Part shown: positions 25,561-35,203 of the stretch, piece after piece
How positions within the stretch are numbered: position 1 is the first letter of the stretch
Layout: each line of letters begins with the position of its first letter
Source of the DNA: Pseudohongiella sp.
GTDB lineage: Bacteria; Pseudomonadota; Gammaproteobacteria; Pseudomonadales; Pseudohongiellaceae
DNA length: 64,000 nucleotides
Assembly (NCBI GenBank): GCA_030651695.1
Contig: JAUSCD010000034.1
Coordinates: 20,679-84,678 of the forward strand
Direction of reading: 5' to 3'
Notes under the pieces: generated by a model
Database searches by the model: none
The model's input: only the letters and a program-made list of their open reading frames with translations
Told to the model about the DNA's origin: nothing
Made by a program: the position numbers and the translations under genes

Positions 25561-26385
25561 ATGAAAAACAGATATATTTTTAAATCTCTCGCTCTGGCGC
25601 TCGCTGTGACCGCCGCGTCAGCGGCCCAGGCTGCTGACTTCGTCAGATACGAACAAAACGGCGCGATTCACTGGGGCGAACTGGTATCTGGCACCATCCA
25701 TCAGCTCACAGATGCTCCTTATCTGGGTGGCAGCCGCACCGGACAGAGCGTGGCGGAAAACAGCGTTACCCTCAAAGCCCCGGTAGACCCCAATCTCGTT
25801 GTGATGACCGCGCTGAATTTCCGCAGCCACATCCGCGGTGAACCTGCAGCCTATCCGGGATTGTTTATAGTCCCTGCCGGGTCAATCATCGGACCGGATG
25901 AGGCCATTGTCATACCGACAGAAACCACTAACTTCCATTACGAAGCCGAAGCCCTGATCGTGATTGGAAAGCGTGCTGACAATGTGTCGATAGAAGATGC
26001 TCCTGACTATATTTTTGGCGTCACCGCTGGCAACGACGGCAGCGCGCGTGACTGGCAAAGTGCTGATCTGCAGTGGACACGCGCCAAAGGCAGCAAGACC
26101 TTTAACACGGTTGGCCCCAAACTGGTGACAGGCCTGAATCACAACAACCTGCAAATCACCGGCCGTCTGAATGGTGAGGAACGTCAGAGCGAGAATACTT
26201 CAGACATGCTGTACAACTTCGACTACATGGTGAGCTACATCTCCCGCTACTTCACACTGGAGCCAGGCGACGTCATCTGGTCTGGCACCATGGGCACCAC
26301 ACGCCCAATGGTTGCAGGCGATGTGTATGAAGTTGAGGTAGAAGGCGTAGGTATTCTGCGTAACCCTGCAGTGCAGGGCGATTGA
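25561..26385 (+). CDS. Exported fumarylacetoacetate hydrolase-family protein
   Basis: The 274-residue product has the C-terminal FAH catalytic fold: FHYEAEALIVIGK with the paired acidic ligands, then GVTAGNDGSARDWQ, which corresponds to GYTxxNDxSARD in the family, and LEPGDVIWSGTMGT near the end. Relatives are metal-dependent hydrolases or decarboxylases of acylpyruvates and catechol-pathway diketones. What is odd is a clear signal peptide at the start (MKNRYIFKSLALALAVTAAS, cut after AQA), as these enzymes normally work in the cytoplasm. A GAGG ribosome site precedes the ATG. The TGA lies at the edge of a REP-like palindrome. Confidence 0.8.
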   Translation: MKNRYIFKSLALALAVTAASAAQAADFVRYEQNGAIHWGELVSGTIHQLTDAPYLGGSRTGQSVAENSVTLKAPVDPNLVVMTALNFRSHIRGEPAAYPGLFIVPAGSIIGPDEAIVIPTETTNFHYEAEALIVIGKRADNVSIEDAPDYIFGVTAGNDGSARDWQSADLQWTRAKGSKTFNTVGPKLVTGLNHNNLQITGRLNGEERQSENTSDMLYNFDYMVSYISRYFTLEPGDVIWSGTMGTTRPMVAGDVYEVEVEGVGILRNPAVQGD

Positions 26386-26438
26386 GGTAATTAATGGGGA
26401 CGGAGGAGTTTCACTCCTCCGTCCCCATTAATTACCTC
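26384..26438. repeat. REP-like palindrome with arms extended into the gene end
   Basis: Perfect 26-bp arms (26384-26409 and 26413-26438) close on TTC. The inner part is the common GGGGACGGAGGAGT. The outer 12 bases, GAGGTAATTAAT, are not shared with other copies and begin in the TGA of the FAH-family gene. Confidence 0.9.
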
Positions 26439-26439
26439 G

Positions 26440-26540
26440 CCTTGAAAGAGTCTGGCGCCAGCCGGGAGGTGAGCGAGCAACAATCAGACGCGCAGCGTCG
26501 TTGCGAGGAACCTCCCGGCTGGCGCCAGACTCTTTCAAGG
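26440..26540 (-). repeat. Large bulged-hairpin palindrome, copy C (reverse orientation)
   Basis: Perfect 31-bp arms (26440-26470 and 26510-26540) enclose the conserved core, here inverted: GCAAC 26477-26481, bulge AATCA 26482-26486, GACGC, GCA loop, GCGTC 26495-26499, GTTGC 26500-26504. Arm sequence starting CCTTGAAAGAGTCTGGCGCC is unique to this copy. The right arm ends one base before the stop codon of the amidohydrolase gene. Confidence 0.9.
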
Positions 26541-26541
26541 C

Positions 26542-28284
26542 TCACCTACGATACATAATTTCCCCACCAACTATCGTCATCACATTCTCCGCCGCCAGAA
26601 TCTCCTGCGGCGACACCGTCATAAAATCACGGTTAAAAATGGTGAAGTCCGCATACTTGCCCACCTCAACCGAACCCCGCAGATTCTCCTGAAACGAACC
26701 ATGCGCCGCCCAGATGGTGAACATCTTTAACGCAGACTCTCGCGACACAGCCAGTTCCGGATGCCACCCGGCACCATCGGTTCCATCCAGACGTTTGCGT
26801 TCAATCGCAGCGTAGAACTCAATACGCGGATCACCCACTTCAACCGGAGCATCGGAGCCACCAAGAATCATCAGGCCTTTGTCGACCAGCTGCTGCCATG
26901 GATAGGCATAACCCAGACGATCCGCGCCCAAGCGGTCCGGCGCAAAATTCAGGTCACCAATGCCGTGACTCGGCTGCATGGACGGCAACACGTTCATGGT
27001 GACAAAACGCTGTTGGTCACTGGGTGGAATAATCTGAGCGTGCTCCATGCGCCAGCGCAGATCCTGACTGATCCACTGATCCTGCGGGATCGCTTCCCAG
27101 GCTTCCTGATACCAGTCGAGCAAGGTGCGCACGGCGCGATCACCGATCACGTGAGTCATGATCTGGAAACCCTGCTGCAATGATGCGTGCAACACCGGCA
27201 CCAGCTCTTCTTTGGTGGTGCGGTTCATAAAACCGTTGTGATCGGCGTCAGAATAATTTTCGATCAATGCAGCGCCACGTGAGCCCAGAGTACCGTCGAT
27301 ATAGACTTTAATACCGCGCACATCAAACATATCGTCTGCGGTTTTTTCACGGCCACGGCGAATAAACTCATTGGCTTCCGCAATCGGGACAGCGGCATAG
27401 ACGCGGTGCGCCATCTGGCCTTCAGCGTGTAACTCTTTCATCAGGTCTACAAGACGCAGGGACATACCCAGATCGTGAGTCTGAGTCCAGCCCATGGCAG
27501 CATTGGCCTGCATGCCACGCAGCAGATTGTCTTTTAAATATTCGTCGGTTTCCGGTGGCAGAATTTCACGGAACACATTCATGGCATTTGCCAATACATA
27601 ACCGGTAGGGTTGCCGCCGATGTCGCGCTCAAAACGACCGCCTTCGGGGTCAGGTGTGTCGCGTGTCACACCCGCCAGCTCCAGCGCTCTGGAATTAACC
27701 AACGCAGACACACCGTCGGCCCGTGGCATGTACAAAGGTTTGTTTTGCGTGAAGGCATCCACATCGGCTTTATTGAGAAACCGTTGTTCATCAGTCCACT
27801 CGCGCTCGATCCATCCGCGCCCCTGAATCCACTCTCCTTCCGGGATGGTGGCAGCCCACTCTTCGATCCTTGCTACCGTCGCTTCCAGCGTCGGAATACC
27901 AAACAGGCTCAGGGTTTTAGTTCGACGCCCTACCCCCTCCAGATGTTGATGGCTGTCGGCAAAACCGGCGTACACCGTGTTGCCCGCCATATCCAATATC
28001 TCGGCATCGCCACACATATAGGCCCGGGCATCGGCATTGCTGCCAACAAATACAATTCGGCCATCCAGCGCAGCTGCCGCTTCAGCCGTCCACTGCGCAT
28101 CATTGACGGTGTAAATCGTGGTGTTGTGTATTACCAGATCGGCGGCTTGACAAGCGGTATCCGCAGGCAGCACTGCCGAAGACACGGCTGGCGAATCTGA
28201 CGCCGGAGTGGAAGGTTCACTGCATGCCGCAGCCAATAAGCTGAGAGTAAAGGCACAAGCAAGTCTGCTGCCGTTTATTTTCAT
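26542..28284 (-). CDS. YtcJ-like metal-dependent amidohydrolase, lipoprotein
   Basis: The 580-residue product has a lipoprotein signal with lipobox LAAAC near residue 20, so it is anchored in the envelope. It belongs to the amidohydrolase_3 (YtcJ) group. Visible motifs are YAGFADSHQHLEG (first metal histidines), IHNTTIYTVND at the start of the mature fold, a KVYIDGTLGSRGA stretch with the carbamylated-lysine-type position, HVIGDRAV, RMEHAQII and GSDAPVEVGDPR. The substrate is unknown. The start at 28284 is preferred over an upstream one because the signal peptide begins there. Codons near its 3' end are strongly G/T-rich, next to palindrome copy C. Confidence 0.85.
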   Translation of the reverse strand: MKINGSRLACAFTLSLLAAACSEPSTPASDSPAVSSAVLPADTACQAADLVIHNTTIYTVNDAQWTAEAAAALDGRIVFVGSNADARAYMCGDAEILDMAGNTVYAGFADSHQHLEGVGRRTKTLSLFGIPTLEATVARIEEWAATIPEGEWIQGRGWIEREWTDEQRFLNKADVDAFTQNKPLYMPRADGVSALVNSRALELAGVTRDTPDPEGGRFERDIGGNPTGYVLANAMNVFREILPPETDEYLKDNLLRGMQANAAMGWTQTHDLGMSLRLVDLMKELHAEGQMAHRVYAAVPIAEANEFIRRGREKTADDMFDVRGIKVYIDGTLGSRGAALIENYSDADHNGFMNRTTKEELVPVLHASLQQGFQIMTHVIGDRAVRTLLDWYQEAWEAIPQDQWISQDLRWRMEHAQIIPPSDQQRFVTMNVLPSMQPSHGIGDLNFAPDRLGADRLGYAYPWQQLVDKGLMILGGSDAPVEVGDPRIEFYAAIERKRLDGTDGAGWHPELAVSRESALKMFTIWAAHGSFQENLRGSVEVGKYADFTIFNRDFMTVSPQEILAAENVMTIVGGEIMYRR

Positions 28285-28397
28285 TATATGGGTCCTGTAT
28301 GAAGGGTATGGCGTTAAATCAGGCCGAGAGTATAGCGCCACATCAGCACAATGTAAGCCTTGATATCAAGCACTTAACTGTTACGTAAAATTGGGGC

Positions 28398-28458
28398 TTG
28401 CAGATTTCCGCAAGCTCTATTACTCTATTCTTCAACATTTCTTGAAATATTGAAATAT
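28398..28458 (+). promoter_or_regulatory. Likely arsR promoter and operator
   Basis: TTGCAG (28398-28403) and TACTCT (28421-28426), spaced by 17 bases, form a plausible sigma-70 promoter. Directly downstream are two overlapping dyads, ATTTC-TT-GAAAT (28437-28448) and ATATT-GA-AATAT (28447-28458). They end six bases before the arsR start. The position suits repression by ArsR of its own operon. Confidence 0.55.
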
Positions 28459-28463
28459 AGCTT

Positions 28464-28829
28464 ATGAAGACACTTCATTCCGATCCGGCTTTGCCAAGGG
28501 CAACTGAAACCGAAGCTCTGCTGCGCTTTTCTGCGCTTTCACAGGAGACACGGCTCAGAATCGTGCGCTTGCTGGTCATGGCAGGACAAAACGGAATGCC
28601 TGCCGGCACCATCGCCACTCAGCTCGGCTCCAGCGATTCAAGGCTGTCATTTCATTTATCCCATCTGGAACATGCCGGCCTGGTGCATTCGCGCCGCGAA
28701 GGTCGCTCCATCATTTACAGCGTGGTATTTCCGGCACTGGCCGCGTTGAGTGAGTTTCTGATACAGGACTGCTGCCGGGGATTTGAGGAGAATGTAAATG
28801 AAGGCTGCAAGTCTGAATCTTGTGACTGA
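28464..28829 (+). CDS. arsR: ArsR-family arsenic-responsive repressor
   Basis: The 121-residue protein has a winged helix-turn-helix with the recognition region [22 protein letters not shown] at about residues 56-77. The usual N-terminal CxC of many ArsR proteins is missing. Cysteines sit instead at the C terminus: C103, C104, C115 and C120. This resembles the Acidithiobacillus-type ArsR, whose As(III) site is two adjacent cysteines plus a later one. The gene overlaps arsH by 32 bp and is preceded by a probable promoter with dyad operators, so autoregulation is likely. Confidence 0.85.
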   Translation: MKTLHSDPALPRATETEALLRFSALSQETRLRIVRLLVMAGQNGMPAGTIATQLGSSDSRLSFHLSHLEHAGLVHSRREGRSIIYSVVFPALAALSEFLIQDCCRGFEENVNEGCKSESCD

Positions 28830-29511
28830 ACTGGTTGATCTGCCGTCAATCGAAAAACTCAGGGCGACCCCCTCCACCCATGCACCGCGTATATTGCTGC
28901 TGTACGGCTCTTTGCGGGAACGCTCCTACAGCAAGTTGCTGACACTGGAAGCTGAGCGGCTGTTGCAAATGATGGGCGCTGAAACCCGTGTTTTTGATCC
29001 GCACGGTTTGCCCTTGCCTGACGGTGCTGACCCCAGCCATCCCAAGGTCAGAGAATTGTTTGAGTTGAGTATGTGGTCAGAAGGTCAGGTCTGGACCAGC
29101 CCGGAGCGCCACGGCGCCATGACCGGTGTTATGAAGTCACAGATCGACTGGATACCGCTTGCTCTGGGCGCCATTCGTCCGACACAAGGCCGCACGCTGG
29201 CGTTGATGCAGGTGTGTGGAGGTTCACAGAGTTTTAACACCGTGAATCAGATGCGGGTGCTCGGACGCTGGATGCGTATGGTGACGATTCCCAATCAGTC
29301 TTCGGTAGCCAAAGCCTACGACGAATTTACTGAAGAAGGTCGTATGAAACCATCGTCCTACTATGACCGTGTAGTCGATGTGATGGAGGAACTGTTAAAG
29401 TTCACCCTGTTAACGCGTGACATTGCGCCCTACCTGACCAATCGGTACAGTGAGCGCAAAGAATCCGCAGAAAAACTTACTCAACGACTCAAGCTGGCCA
29501 ACGCACTTTGA
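28798..29511 (+). CDS. arsH: ArsH NADPH-dependent FMN reductase (organoarsenical oxidase)
   Basis: The 237-residue protein has the flavodoxin-like fold with the FMN motif [10 protein letters not shown] at residues 36-45, then [20 protein letters not shown] and [17 protein letters not shown]. All of these are conserved in ArsH. The family oxidises trivalent methylated and aromatic arsenicals and reduces oxygen or quinones with NADPH. The ATG lies inside the end of arsR behind a GAGGAG ribosome site. It is followed by a TTGA overlap with the MFS gene, so the three form one operon. Confidence 0.92.
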   Translation: MKAASLNLVTELVDLPSIEKLRATPSTHAPRILLLYGSLRERSYSKLLTLEAERLLQMMGAETRVFDPHGLPLPDGADPSHPKVRELFELSMWSEGQVWTSPERHGAMTGVMKSQIDWIPLALGAIRPTQGRTLALMQVCGGSQSFNTVNQMRVLGRWMRMVTIPNQSSVAKAYDEFTEEGRMKPSSYYDRVVDVMEELLKFTLLTRDIAPYLTNRYSERKESAEKLTQRLKLANAL

Positions 29512-30824
29512 CTCATACAGTTGCCTCTGACAATTCTGCTGGTTCCCCCGACCAGGCGGAATTGTCAGCACTTCCCAAAACCGCGCAGCCCGGAACCTCT
29601 CAAACAGGATCTCAAAATCTGCAACCCCAAAAACGCTGGATAGTCTCGGCGCTGGGCGTCATGCAAATTTTTGCCTGGGGCAGCACATTTTATCTGCCAG
29701 CAATTCTTGCGCCTTCCATTGCAGAAGAAACCGGCTGGCCGCTGGTATGGATCATCGGGTCGCTTTCTATCGGACTGATTGTTGCAGGCCTGGTGTCCCC
29801 CACTGTTGGCAACCGTATCGACAAAAAAGGCGGGCGCTGGGTACTGACGCTGTCCTGCGCCCTGCTGAGCATTGGTTTGGTCATCACAGGTTTATCCACC
29901 AGCCTGTGGATGTATTTTGCCGGCTGGCTGATTCTGGGGATTGGTATGGGATCGGGTTTATATGACGCCGCCTTTGCCACGCTGGCACAGATTTATGGCC
30001 TCAGAGCGCGATCCGCTATCACTACTCTGACCTTGTGGGGCGGGTTCTCCAGCACTGTTTGCTGGCCGTTATCAGTGTGGATGCTGGGACTGTTCGGCTG
30101 GCGGGCAACCTGCCTGATCTACGCAGGCATTTTGCTGCTGGTGTGCCTGCCGCTGATTCGTAAAGTTTTACCTGCCAGAGTGCGTATCGCTAACCGGCCA
30201 CGCGTCAATTCTAAAAAAACACCGCTGCAGCTCAGCGATCTGGAGCGTAAGCAGATGCGCCTGCTCAGTTGTTCCCTGATGATTGCAGGTGCTATCGGTG
30301 CTCTGGTGTCAGTGCACTTGCTGCTGGTGCTGTCAGGCCGCGGACTGAGCATCGAACAAATGGTGGCATTAGGCGCCTTGATAGGGCCTGCGCAGGTAGC
30401 CGGGCGTTTGCTGGAAGCGGCCAATAAAGAGCGCCATCACGCACTGTGGACTCTGACCATGTCCGTGAGCCTGACAGCTGTCGGACTGCTACTGCTGGCA
30501 ACCGGGTTTGAACTGACGGCCTGGGCAATTATTCTGTATGGTGCAGGCAACGGTATCTTCAGCATAGCGAAGGGCGCTATGCCTTTGTTTCTGTTTGGTA
30601 GTGACCGTTATGCGCGCATTATGGGCCGACTGGCTCTGCCATCGCTGCTGGCACAGGCGCTGGTACCCGCGCTGGTCGCCTGGTTGCTGGCCGGTTTTGG
30701 TCCGTTGCCGACGCTGGTATTGCTGGCTGCTCTGGGACTGGCGAATATCGTCGTAGTGGTTTTGATCTGGCGTACGCGGCTACAATACGCGCCGTCTGCT
30801 ACAGACCGGAACACAGGAGCATAA
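29508..30824 (+). CDS. MFS transporter of the ars operon
   Basis: The 438-residue protein has about twelve membrane helices, with a [13 protein letters not shown] loop between helices 2 and 3, the usual MFS signature region. A polar 45-residue N-terminal extension precedes helix 1. The start is TTG at 29508 in a four-base overlap with arsH; no ATG occurs before helix 1, so TTG is the best choice. Its place after arsR and arsH suggests export of an arsenic compound, but its sequence alone does not show the substrate. It is not of the ArsB or Acr3 families. serB follows only 4 bp later. Confidence 0.78.
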   Translation: MTHTVASDNSAGSPDQAELSALPKTAQPGTSQTGSQNLQPQKRWIVSALGVMQIFAWGSTFYLPAILAPSIAEETGWPLVWIIGSLSIGLIVAGLVSPTVGNRIDKKGGRWVLTLSCALLSIGLVITGLSTSLWMYFAGWLILGIGMGSGLYDAAFATLAQIYGLRARSAITTLTLWGGFSSTVCWPLSVWMLGLFGWRATCLIYAGILLLVCLPLIRKVLPARVRIANRPRVNSKKTPLQLSDLERKQMRLLSCSLMIAGAIGALVSVHLLLVLSGRGLSIEQMVALGALIGPAQVAGRLLEAANKERHHALWTLTMSVSLTAVGLLLLATGFELTAWAIILYGAGNGIFSIAKGAMPLFLFGSDRYARIMGRLALPSLLAQALVPALVAWLLAGFGPLPTLVLLAALGLANIVVVVLIWRTRLQYAPSATDRNTGA

Positions 30825-30828
30825 GGGC

Positions 30829-32040
30829 GTGCATGAAATAGTACTGATCAATATCACCGGGCCGGACCGGCCGGGACTGACGGCAGCCATCACCGGCATT
30901 CTGTCGCGCTCCAATGTCAACATTCTGGACATAGGCCAGGCTGTCATTCACGACACCCTTTCGTTTGGCATTCTGGTGGAGATGGCTGGCGACTCCGACA
31001 AATCCGATGTGCTGAAAGATGTGCTGTTCCGTGCCTCGGAGCTGGACCAGCAGGTGAAATTTACGCCGATCAGCGCCGACGATTATGCCCAGTGGGTCAA
31101 CGGTCAGGGCAAACCCCGCCACATCGTCACACTGCTGGCTCGTCGTATTACCGCTGAACATATTGCCAGAGTCAGCACGATCACAGCACACCACGGCCTC
31201 AACATTGACCACATTGACCGTTTGTCCGGCCGCATTCCGGAAGGACTGCCAGCTGACCAGGGCAAAGGGTGTATAGAGTTTTCTGTGCGCGGAGAACCGG
31301 CCGATCCGGAACATTTACGGGCAGACTTTCTGACCATTGCACAGGAACTCAATGTTGATATCGCTTTTCAGCAAGACAGCATTTTCCGCCGTAACCGCCG
31401 CCTGGTAGTGTTTGATATGGACTCCACGCTGATCGACGCGGAAGTCATTGATGAGTTGGCCAAAGCCGCCGGCGTCGGTGAGCAGGTTGCCGCCATCACA
31501 GAACGTGCCATGCGTGGCGAGCTGGATTTCCAGGCCAGTTTCCGTGAACGGATGGCACTGTTGAAAGGCCTGCCGGAATCCACGCTGGAAGACATTGCCC
31601 AGACTCTGCGCCTGACCGAAGGTGCTGAAACGCTGATCAGCCAGTTGCGCAGGCTGGGCTATAAAACCGCCATTCTGTCGGGTGGATTTACCTATTTTGC
31701 CGAGCGCCTGCAAAAGCGCCTGGGCATCGATTACGTTTATGCCAACACCCTGCTGGTGACAGATGGCCTGGTCACCGGCGACGTTCAGTTGCCAATTGTT
31801 GACGGCCAACGTAAAGCCGATCTGCTGCGCGAACTCGCCCAGCGTGAAGGGATCAGTCTGGAGCAGACCATTGCCGTGGGCGATGGCGCCAACGACTTGC
31901 CTATGTTGTCTATCGCCGGGCTCGGCGTTGCCTTCCGCGCCAAACCTCTGGTCAAGAAATCTGCCAAACAGGCGATCTCCACTCTGGGCCTGGATGGCAT
32001 ATTGTATTTGCTTGGTTTCCGGGATCGCGACGGCGTGTAA
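30829..32040 (+). CDS. serB: Phosphoserine phosphatase with N-terminal ACT domain
   Basis: The 403-residue enzyme carries out the last step of serine synthesis, hydrolysing O-phosphoserine. The N-terminal 180 residues contain ACT-type regulatory modules (LINITGPDRPGLTAAITGIL). The HAD domain has D196 and D198 in FDMDSTLID, the ILSGGFTYFAERL motif and the GDGANDLPML metal motif. The start is GTG at 30829; an AGGAG lies eleven bases upstream inside the MFS gene end. It lies behind the ars operon by 4 bp and may be read from that promoter as well as its own. Confidence 0.93.
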   Translation: MHEIVLINITGPDRPGLTAAITGILSRSNVNILDIGQAVIHDTLSFGILVEMAGDSDKSDVLKDVLFRASELDQQVKFTPISADDYAQWVNGQGKPRHIVTLLARRITAEHIARVSTITAHHGLNIDHIDRLSGRIPEGLPADQGKGCIEFSVRGEPADPEHLRADFLTIAQELNVDIAFQQDSIFRRNRRLVVFDMDSTLIDAEVIDELAKAAGVGEQVAAITERAMRGELDFQASFRERMALLKGLPESTLEDIAQTLRLTEGAETLISQLRRLGYKTAILSGGFTYFAERLQKRLGIDYVYANTLLVTDGLVTGDVQLPIVDGQRKADLLRELAQREGISLEQTIAVGDGANDLPMLSIAGLGVAFRAKPLVKKSAKQAISTLGLDGILYLLGFRDRDGV

Positions 32041-32179
32041 ATACAAGCGTGTAAAAGCACCCGGAAGACGTTGGTGAATTTGTTCAGCTTTATGGCAGAA
32101 CCAGCCCGAATGCACTTTACAAGTGCGTTTGACAGGGATACCGTTGGGGCCAGTTTTTATACAAATCAGGAGACCCGAT

Positions 32180-33214
32180 ATGTCTGGATTCAAGCCGCTG
32201 GCCGTCAAATCATCGCTGCCGTTGCTGGGCCTGGCGATGTCCATTGCAGCCACCGTAGCCGATGCCCAAACAACTGAGCGCCCGGACCTTTCAGGACTAT
32301 GGACCAATGCCTCACTGACTAGCCTCCAGCGCCCGCAAGGGGTTGATAAACTGGTTGTGACGCCGGAAGAAGCCGCGCTGATTGTGGCCAACACCTCGGT
32401 GGCCGGGCTGCCCATTAACGAAGTTGATGCCCCTGAAGCTACTGCACCAGGCACTGCTCCGCCCGCCGGAAGTTTCGACTTTGGTCTGCGCGGATATAAC
32501 GATTTCTGGATTGATCCGGGCTCCAATCTGGCGATGGTGAAAGGTGAGTTCCGCTCCTCCTATCTCATAGATCCACCGGATGGGCGCGTTCCCCGCCTGC
32601 AAACGCCCCTGGTACAAATTCAACGCAGCTTCGGTGCGCGTTATGTCACTGGCCAGGGTAATGCAGATGGCCCGGAGGCACTGCCTTTGGCTGAGCGCTG
32701 TTTCCTCGGATTCGGCAATACTGCCGGACCCGGCATGATGGGCACACTTTATAACAGCACCTATCAGTTTGTGCAGACTGAGGACTACGTCACCATTCTG
32801 GTTGAGATGAATCACGACGCCCGCATCATTCCAATTTACGACAATGCAGAACAGGCCCGTGCCAATATCCGCCGTCCCGAACTGAACCAGTGGTTTGGGG
32901 ATTCACGCGGTTGGTACGAAGATGGTTGGCTGGTGGTCGAAACCATCAATATCAACCCTCAGCAGATGTCCGAGAGTTCAGTGCCCATCACTCCGGATGG
33001 AAAGATTACCGAGCGGTTTATGCGTTACTCCGACACGGAAATTGTGTACCAGTTCACCGTGGACGATCCCAATCTATACAGTCAACCCTGGACGGCAGAA
33101 CTGAGTTACCACGCCACTGAAGGCCCCATGTACGAGTATGCCTGCCATGAAGGCAACTACGCGATGCCCGGAATTCTGGCAGGTGCGCGCAGGGCTGAGG
33201 CAGACGGGCAATAA
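32180..33214 (+). CDS. Exported protein of unknown function, paralogue of the gene at 5626
   Basis: The 344-residue product has a signal peptide ending at VADAQTT. ATG 32180 follows an AGGAG at seven bases. It shares the same ordered blocks with the protein at 5626: SGLWTNAS, GYNDFWIDPG, SYLIDPPDGRVPRL, LAERCFLGF, NHDARIIPIYD, DSRGWYEDGWLVVE and YEYACHEGNYAMPG. The even spacing of conserved tryptophans and acids suggests a beta-rich secreted fold. Here it stands alone, bounded downstream by a strong terminator, whereas its paralogue leads an operon with a PQQ dehydrogenase. The function is unknown. Confidence 0.75.
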   Translation: MSGFKPLAVKSSLPLLGLAMSIAATVADAQTTERPDLSGLWTNASLTSLQRPQGVDKLVVTPEEAALIVANTSVAGLPINEVDAPEATAPGTAPPAGSFDFGLRGYNDFWIDPGSNLAMVKGEFRSSYLIDPPDGRVPRLQTPLVQIQRSFGARYVTGQGNADGPEALPLAERCFLGFGNTAGPGMMGTLYNSTYQFVQTEDYVTILVEMNHDARIIPIYDNAEQARANIRRPELNQWFGDSRGWYEDGWLVVETININPQQMSESSVPITPDGKITERFMRYSDTEIVYQFTVDDPNLYSQPWTAELSYHATEGPMYEYACHEGNYAMPGILAGARRAEADGQ

Positions 33215-33238
33215 CTGGAACGATAGTTAAGGTTGCGG

Positions 33239-33274
33239 CATAAAAAAACGGTTTCATGGAACCGTTTTTTTATG
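33239..33274. terminator. Bidirectional rho-independent terminator
   Basis: A 15-bp stem (33239-33253 with 33260-33274) closes on a six-base loop. The stem ends in A7 on one side and T7 on the other, so it can stop transcription from both the exported-protein gene (plus) and the DHA2 pump gene (minus), which converge here. Confidence 0.9.
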
Positions 33275-33287
33275 CCTGGCTGTTCTG

Positions 33288-35000
33288 CTAGCGCGAACTG
33301 ACATCAGCTCCTGGTTTTTTTAACTCACTGCCCAATGGGATAACCGGTATAAAAATAGTTATCAGAAACCCCAGAAGAATGATCCATAAACTTGCACTGA
33401 ACATCGCTGTAATAGCATTGGAAAAAGCCAGTTTTATTCCAGTGGTGAGCGCCAGAAAGGTCTGCTCCACGTCAATGCCTGGAATCGCTTCCAGCCTTAC
33501 ATGCAACGCCTCCGGATTCATTGCAATTGATTGCGCCTGACTCAGATCAGCCGAGAAACCAGACATGGATGCCAGCATCGGCAATTGTTTGGGCAGCTCT
33601 GCCGTAAGATTCAATGTCAGTAGCGTACCGAATATTGCAACACCTACGGTATTACCAATCTGGCGGAAAAACTGGGTTGAGCTTGTGGCAACACCAATCT
33701 GCGATATTGGAAACGCCGCCTGGACTATCAGGTTAACCAGGCTCTGTGACGGCCCGAGCCCCAACCCGACAATAAACATGCGCCAGCTTAAGTCAGCTGC
33801 AGTTGTATGTGGGCCGATACCTGTCAGCAGGAAAACTCCGATGATCAACATAGCAGCACCGGCCACCATAAAGGGTTTGTAGTTCCCGCTTTTTGACACC
33901 AGCCGCCCGCTCACAATGCTGCTCGCCATAAGCCCTGCCATCAGAGGAAACATCGAGAATCCGCTGTTGGTAGCATTGACCCCCATCACCACTTGCATAA
34001 ACAGAGGCATAAACATGACCACACCCAGAAATGCCATGCCTATTACAAAACTGCTGAGATTGGTAATCACAAATACACGACTTCGGAACAGCGACAAAGG
34101 CATGATGGCATCAGGCGTTCTGGCTTCTACGCGCACAAACAGCAGCAACGCAAGAAAACTCAGCGCGAACATTGACATCAGAACCGGCGAACTCCAGGGA
34201 TAACGACTACCACCCCAGGTCAGCGCCAACAGGAAGGGAATGAACACCACCAGCAGCAGGAACGCACCAGCAAAATCTATGGCGCCACGAGTGCCATGAT
34301 TCAGACGAGGTGTTTTAAATGCAATCATGCACAAGGCAAAAATACCCAAGGGAATATTGGCGTAAAACACCCAGCGCCAGCCTGCAATTTCATGACCAAA
34401 CAAAGTCACTGTAGCGAAGTCAGTCAGGAATCCACCAAGAGCGGGCCCGACGATGCTGGCAATACCAAAAACAGCGCCAAACAGTCCCATAAATTTTGCA
34501 CGCTGCAGCGGGGGATACAGATCGGCAATAATACCGATAGCGCTGGTAAACAAGGCGGCGCCTCCAATCCCTTTGATTGCCCGGAAAACAATCAGCTGCT
34601 GCATACCAGTACCCAGCAAGGGCAAATCTCCGAACTCGCCACTGATGCCGCACAAAGCTGATCCCAACAGAAAAATGCTGATACCAATTACCAGAATCAG
34701 CTTGCGTCCATAAAGATCACCCAGCTTTCCGTAGATCGGCACCAACACAGTCGAAGCCAACATATAGGCCGTCGTCACCCAGGCGTATAACTCCAGGCCG
34801 TTAAGCTCAGCGACAATTCTGGGCATCGCCGTTGACAGAATAGTCATGTCCAGCGCAGCCAGCAGGAACACAATCAGCAGTGCAATCAAGGTGACGCGCC
34901 GGTCCTTGTCGGATACCGGCGGCTTTTGATAGACAGTCTTGGTGGAGTCTTGAAAGGATGAATCAGACACAGAGTCTGGTGAAACGGTTGTTGTGGTCAC
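33288..35000 (-). CDS. DHA2-family MFS multidrug efflux transporter (EmrB/QacA type)
   Basis: The 570-residue protein has about fourteen membrane helices. Family signatures are [13 protein letters not shown] in helix 1 (motif D1), [13 protein letters not shown] in the loop 2-3 (motif A) and [13 protein letters not shown]. It would export hydrophobic compounds by proton antiport. The start is GTG at 35000 with only a weak ribosome site; a 30-residue polar leader precedes the first helix. No EmrA-like adaptor or regulator gene is adjacent. The neighbouring divergent gene encodes an unrelated DUF1275 protein. Confidence 0.88.
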   Translation of the reverse strand: MTTTTVSPDSVSDSSFQDSTKTVYQKPPVSDKDRRVTLIALLIVFLLAALDMTILSTAMPRIVAELNGLELYAWVTTAYMLASTVLVPIYGKLGDLYGRKLILVIGISIFLLGSALCGISGEFGDLPLLGTGMQQLIVFRAIKGIGGAALFTSAIGIIADLYPPLQRAKFMGLFGAVFGIASIVGPALGGFLTDFATVTLFGHEIAGWRWVFYANIPLGIFALCMIAFKTPRLNHGTRGAIDFAGAFLLLVVFIPFLLALTWGGSRYPWSSPVLMSMFALSFLALLLFVRVEARTPDAIMPLSLFRSRVFVITNLSSFVIGMAFLGVVMFMPLFMQVVMGVNATNSGFSMFPLMAGLMASSIVSGRLVSKSGNYKPFMVAGAAMLIIGVFLLTGIGPHTTAADLSWRMFIVGLGLGPSQSLVNLIVQAAFPISQIGVATSSTQFFRQIGNTVGVAIFGTLLTLNLTAELPKQLPMLASMSGFSADLSQAQSIAMNPEALHVRLEAIPGIDVEQTFLALTTGIKLAFSNAITAMFSASLWIILLGFLITIFIPVIPLGSELKKPGADVSSR

Positions 35001-35203
35001 AGTAGTACAGCATCCAGAGAAAAATTACGGCAACAGGCAAAACAAGCTCTCATCCTACATCTGCGCTAAAATCCCCGGCAAGCACACACGACGGCATAAT
35101 AGTGTTGCTGGTCGAATTTACATGTCTGTTCATGTACTTTGACAAGGTGTTCAAGGGCCACTTGTTTTTCAACACGCTAACAACCCACGATGGCTAAGAC
35201 TAT

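Noticed and set aside
31315..32526. A 403-codon open frame on the minus strand opposite serB and the following gene
   Set aside because: It lies antisense to two well-supported genes, has low-complexity composition and no recognisable domain; long antisense frames are common opposite GC-biased codons.
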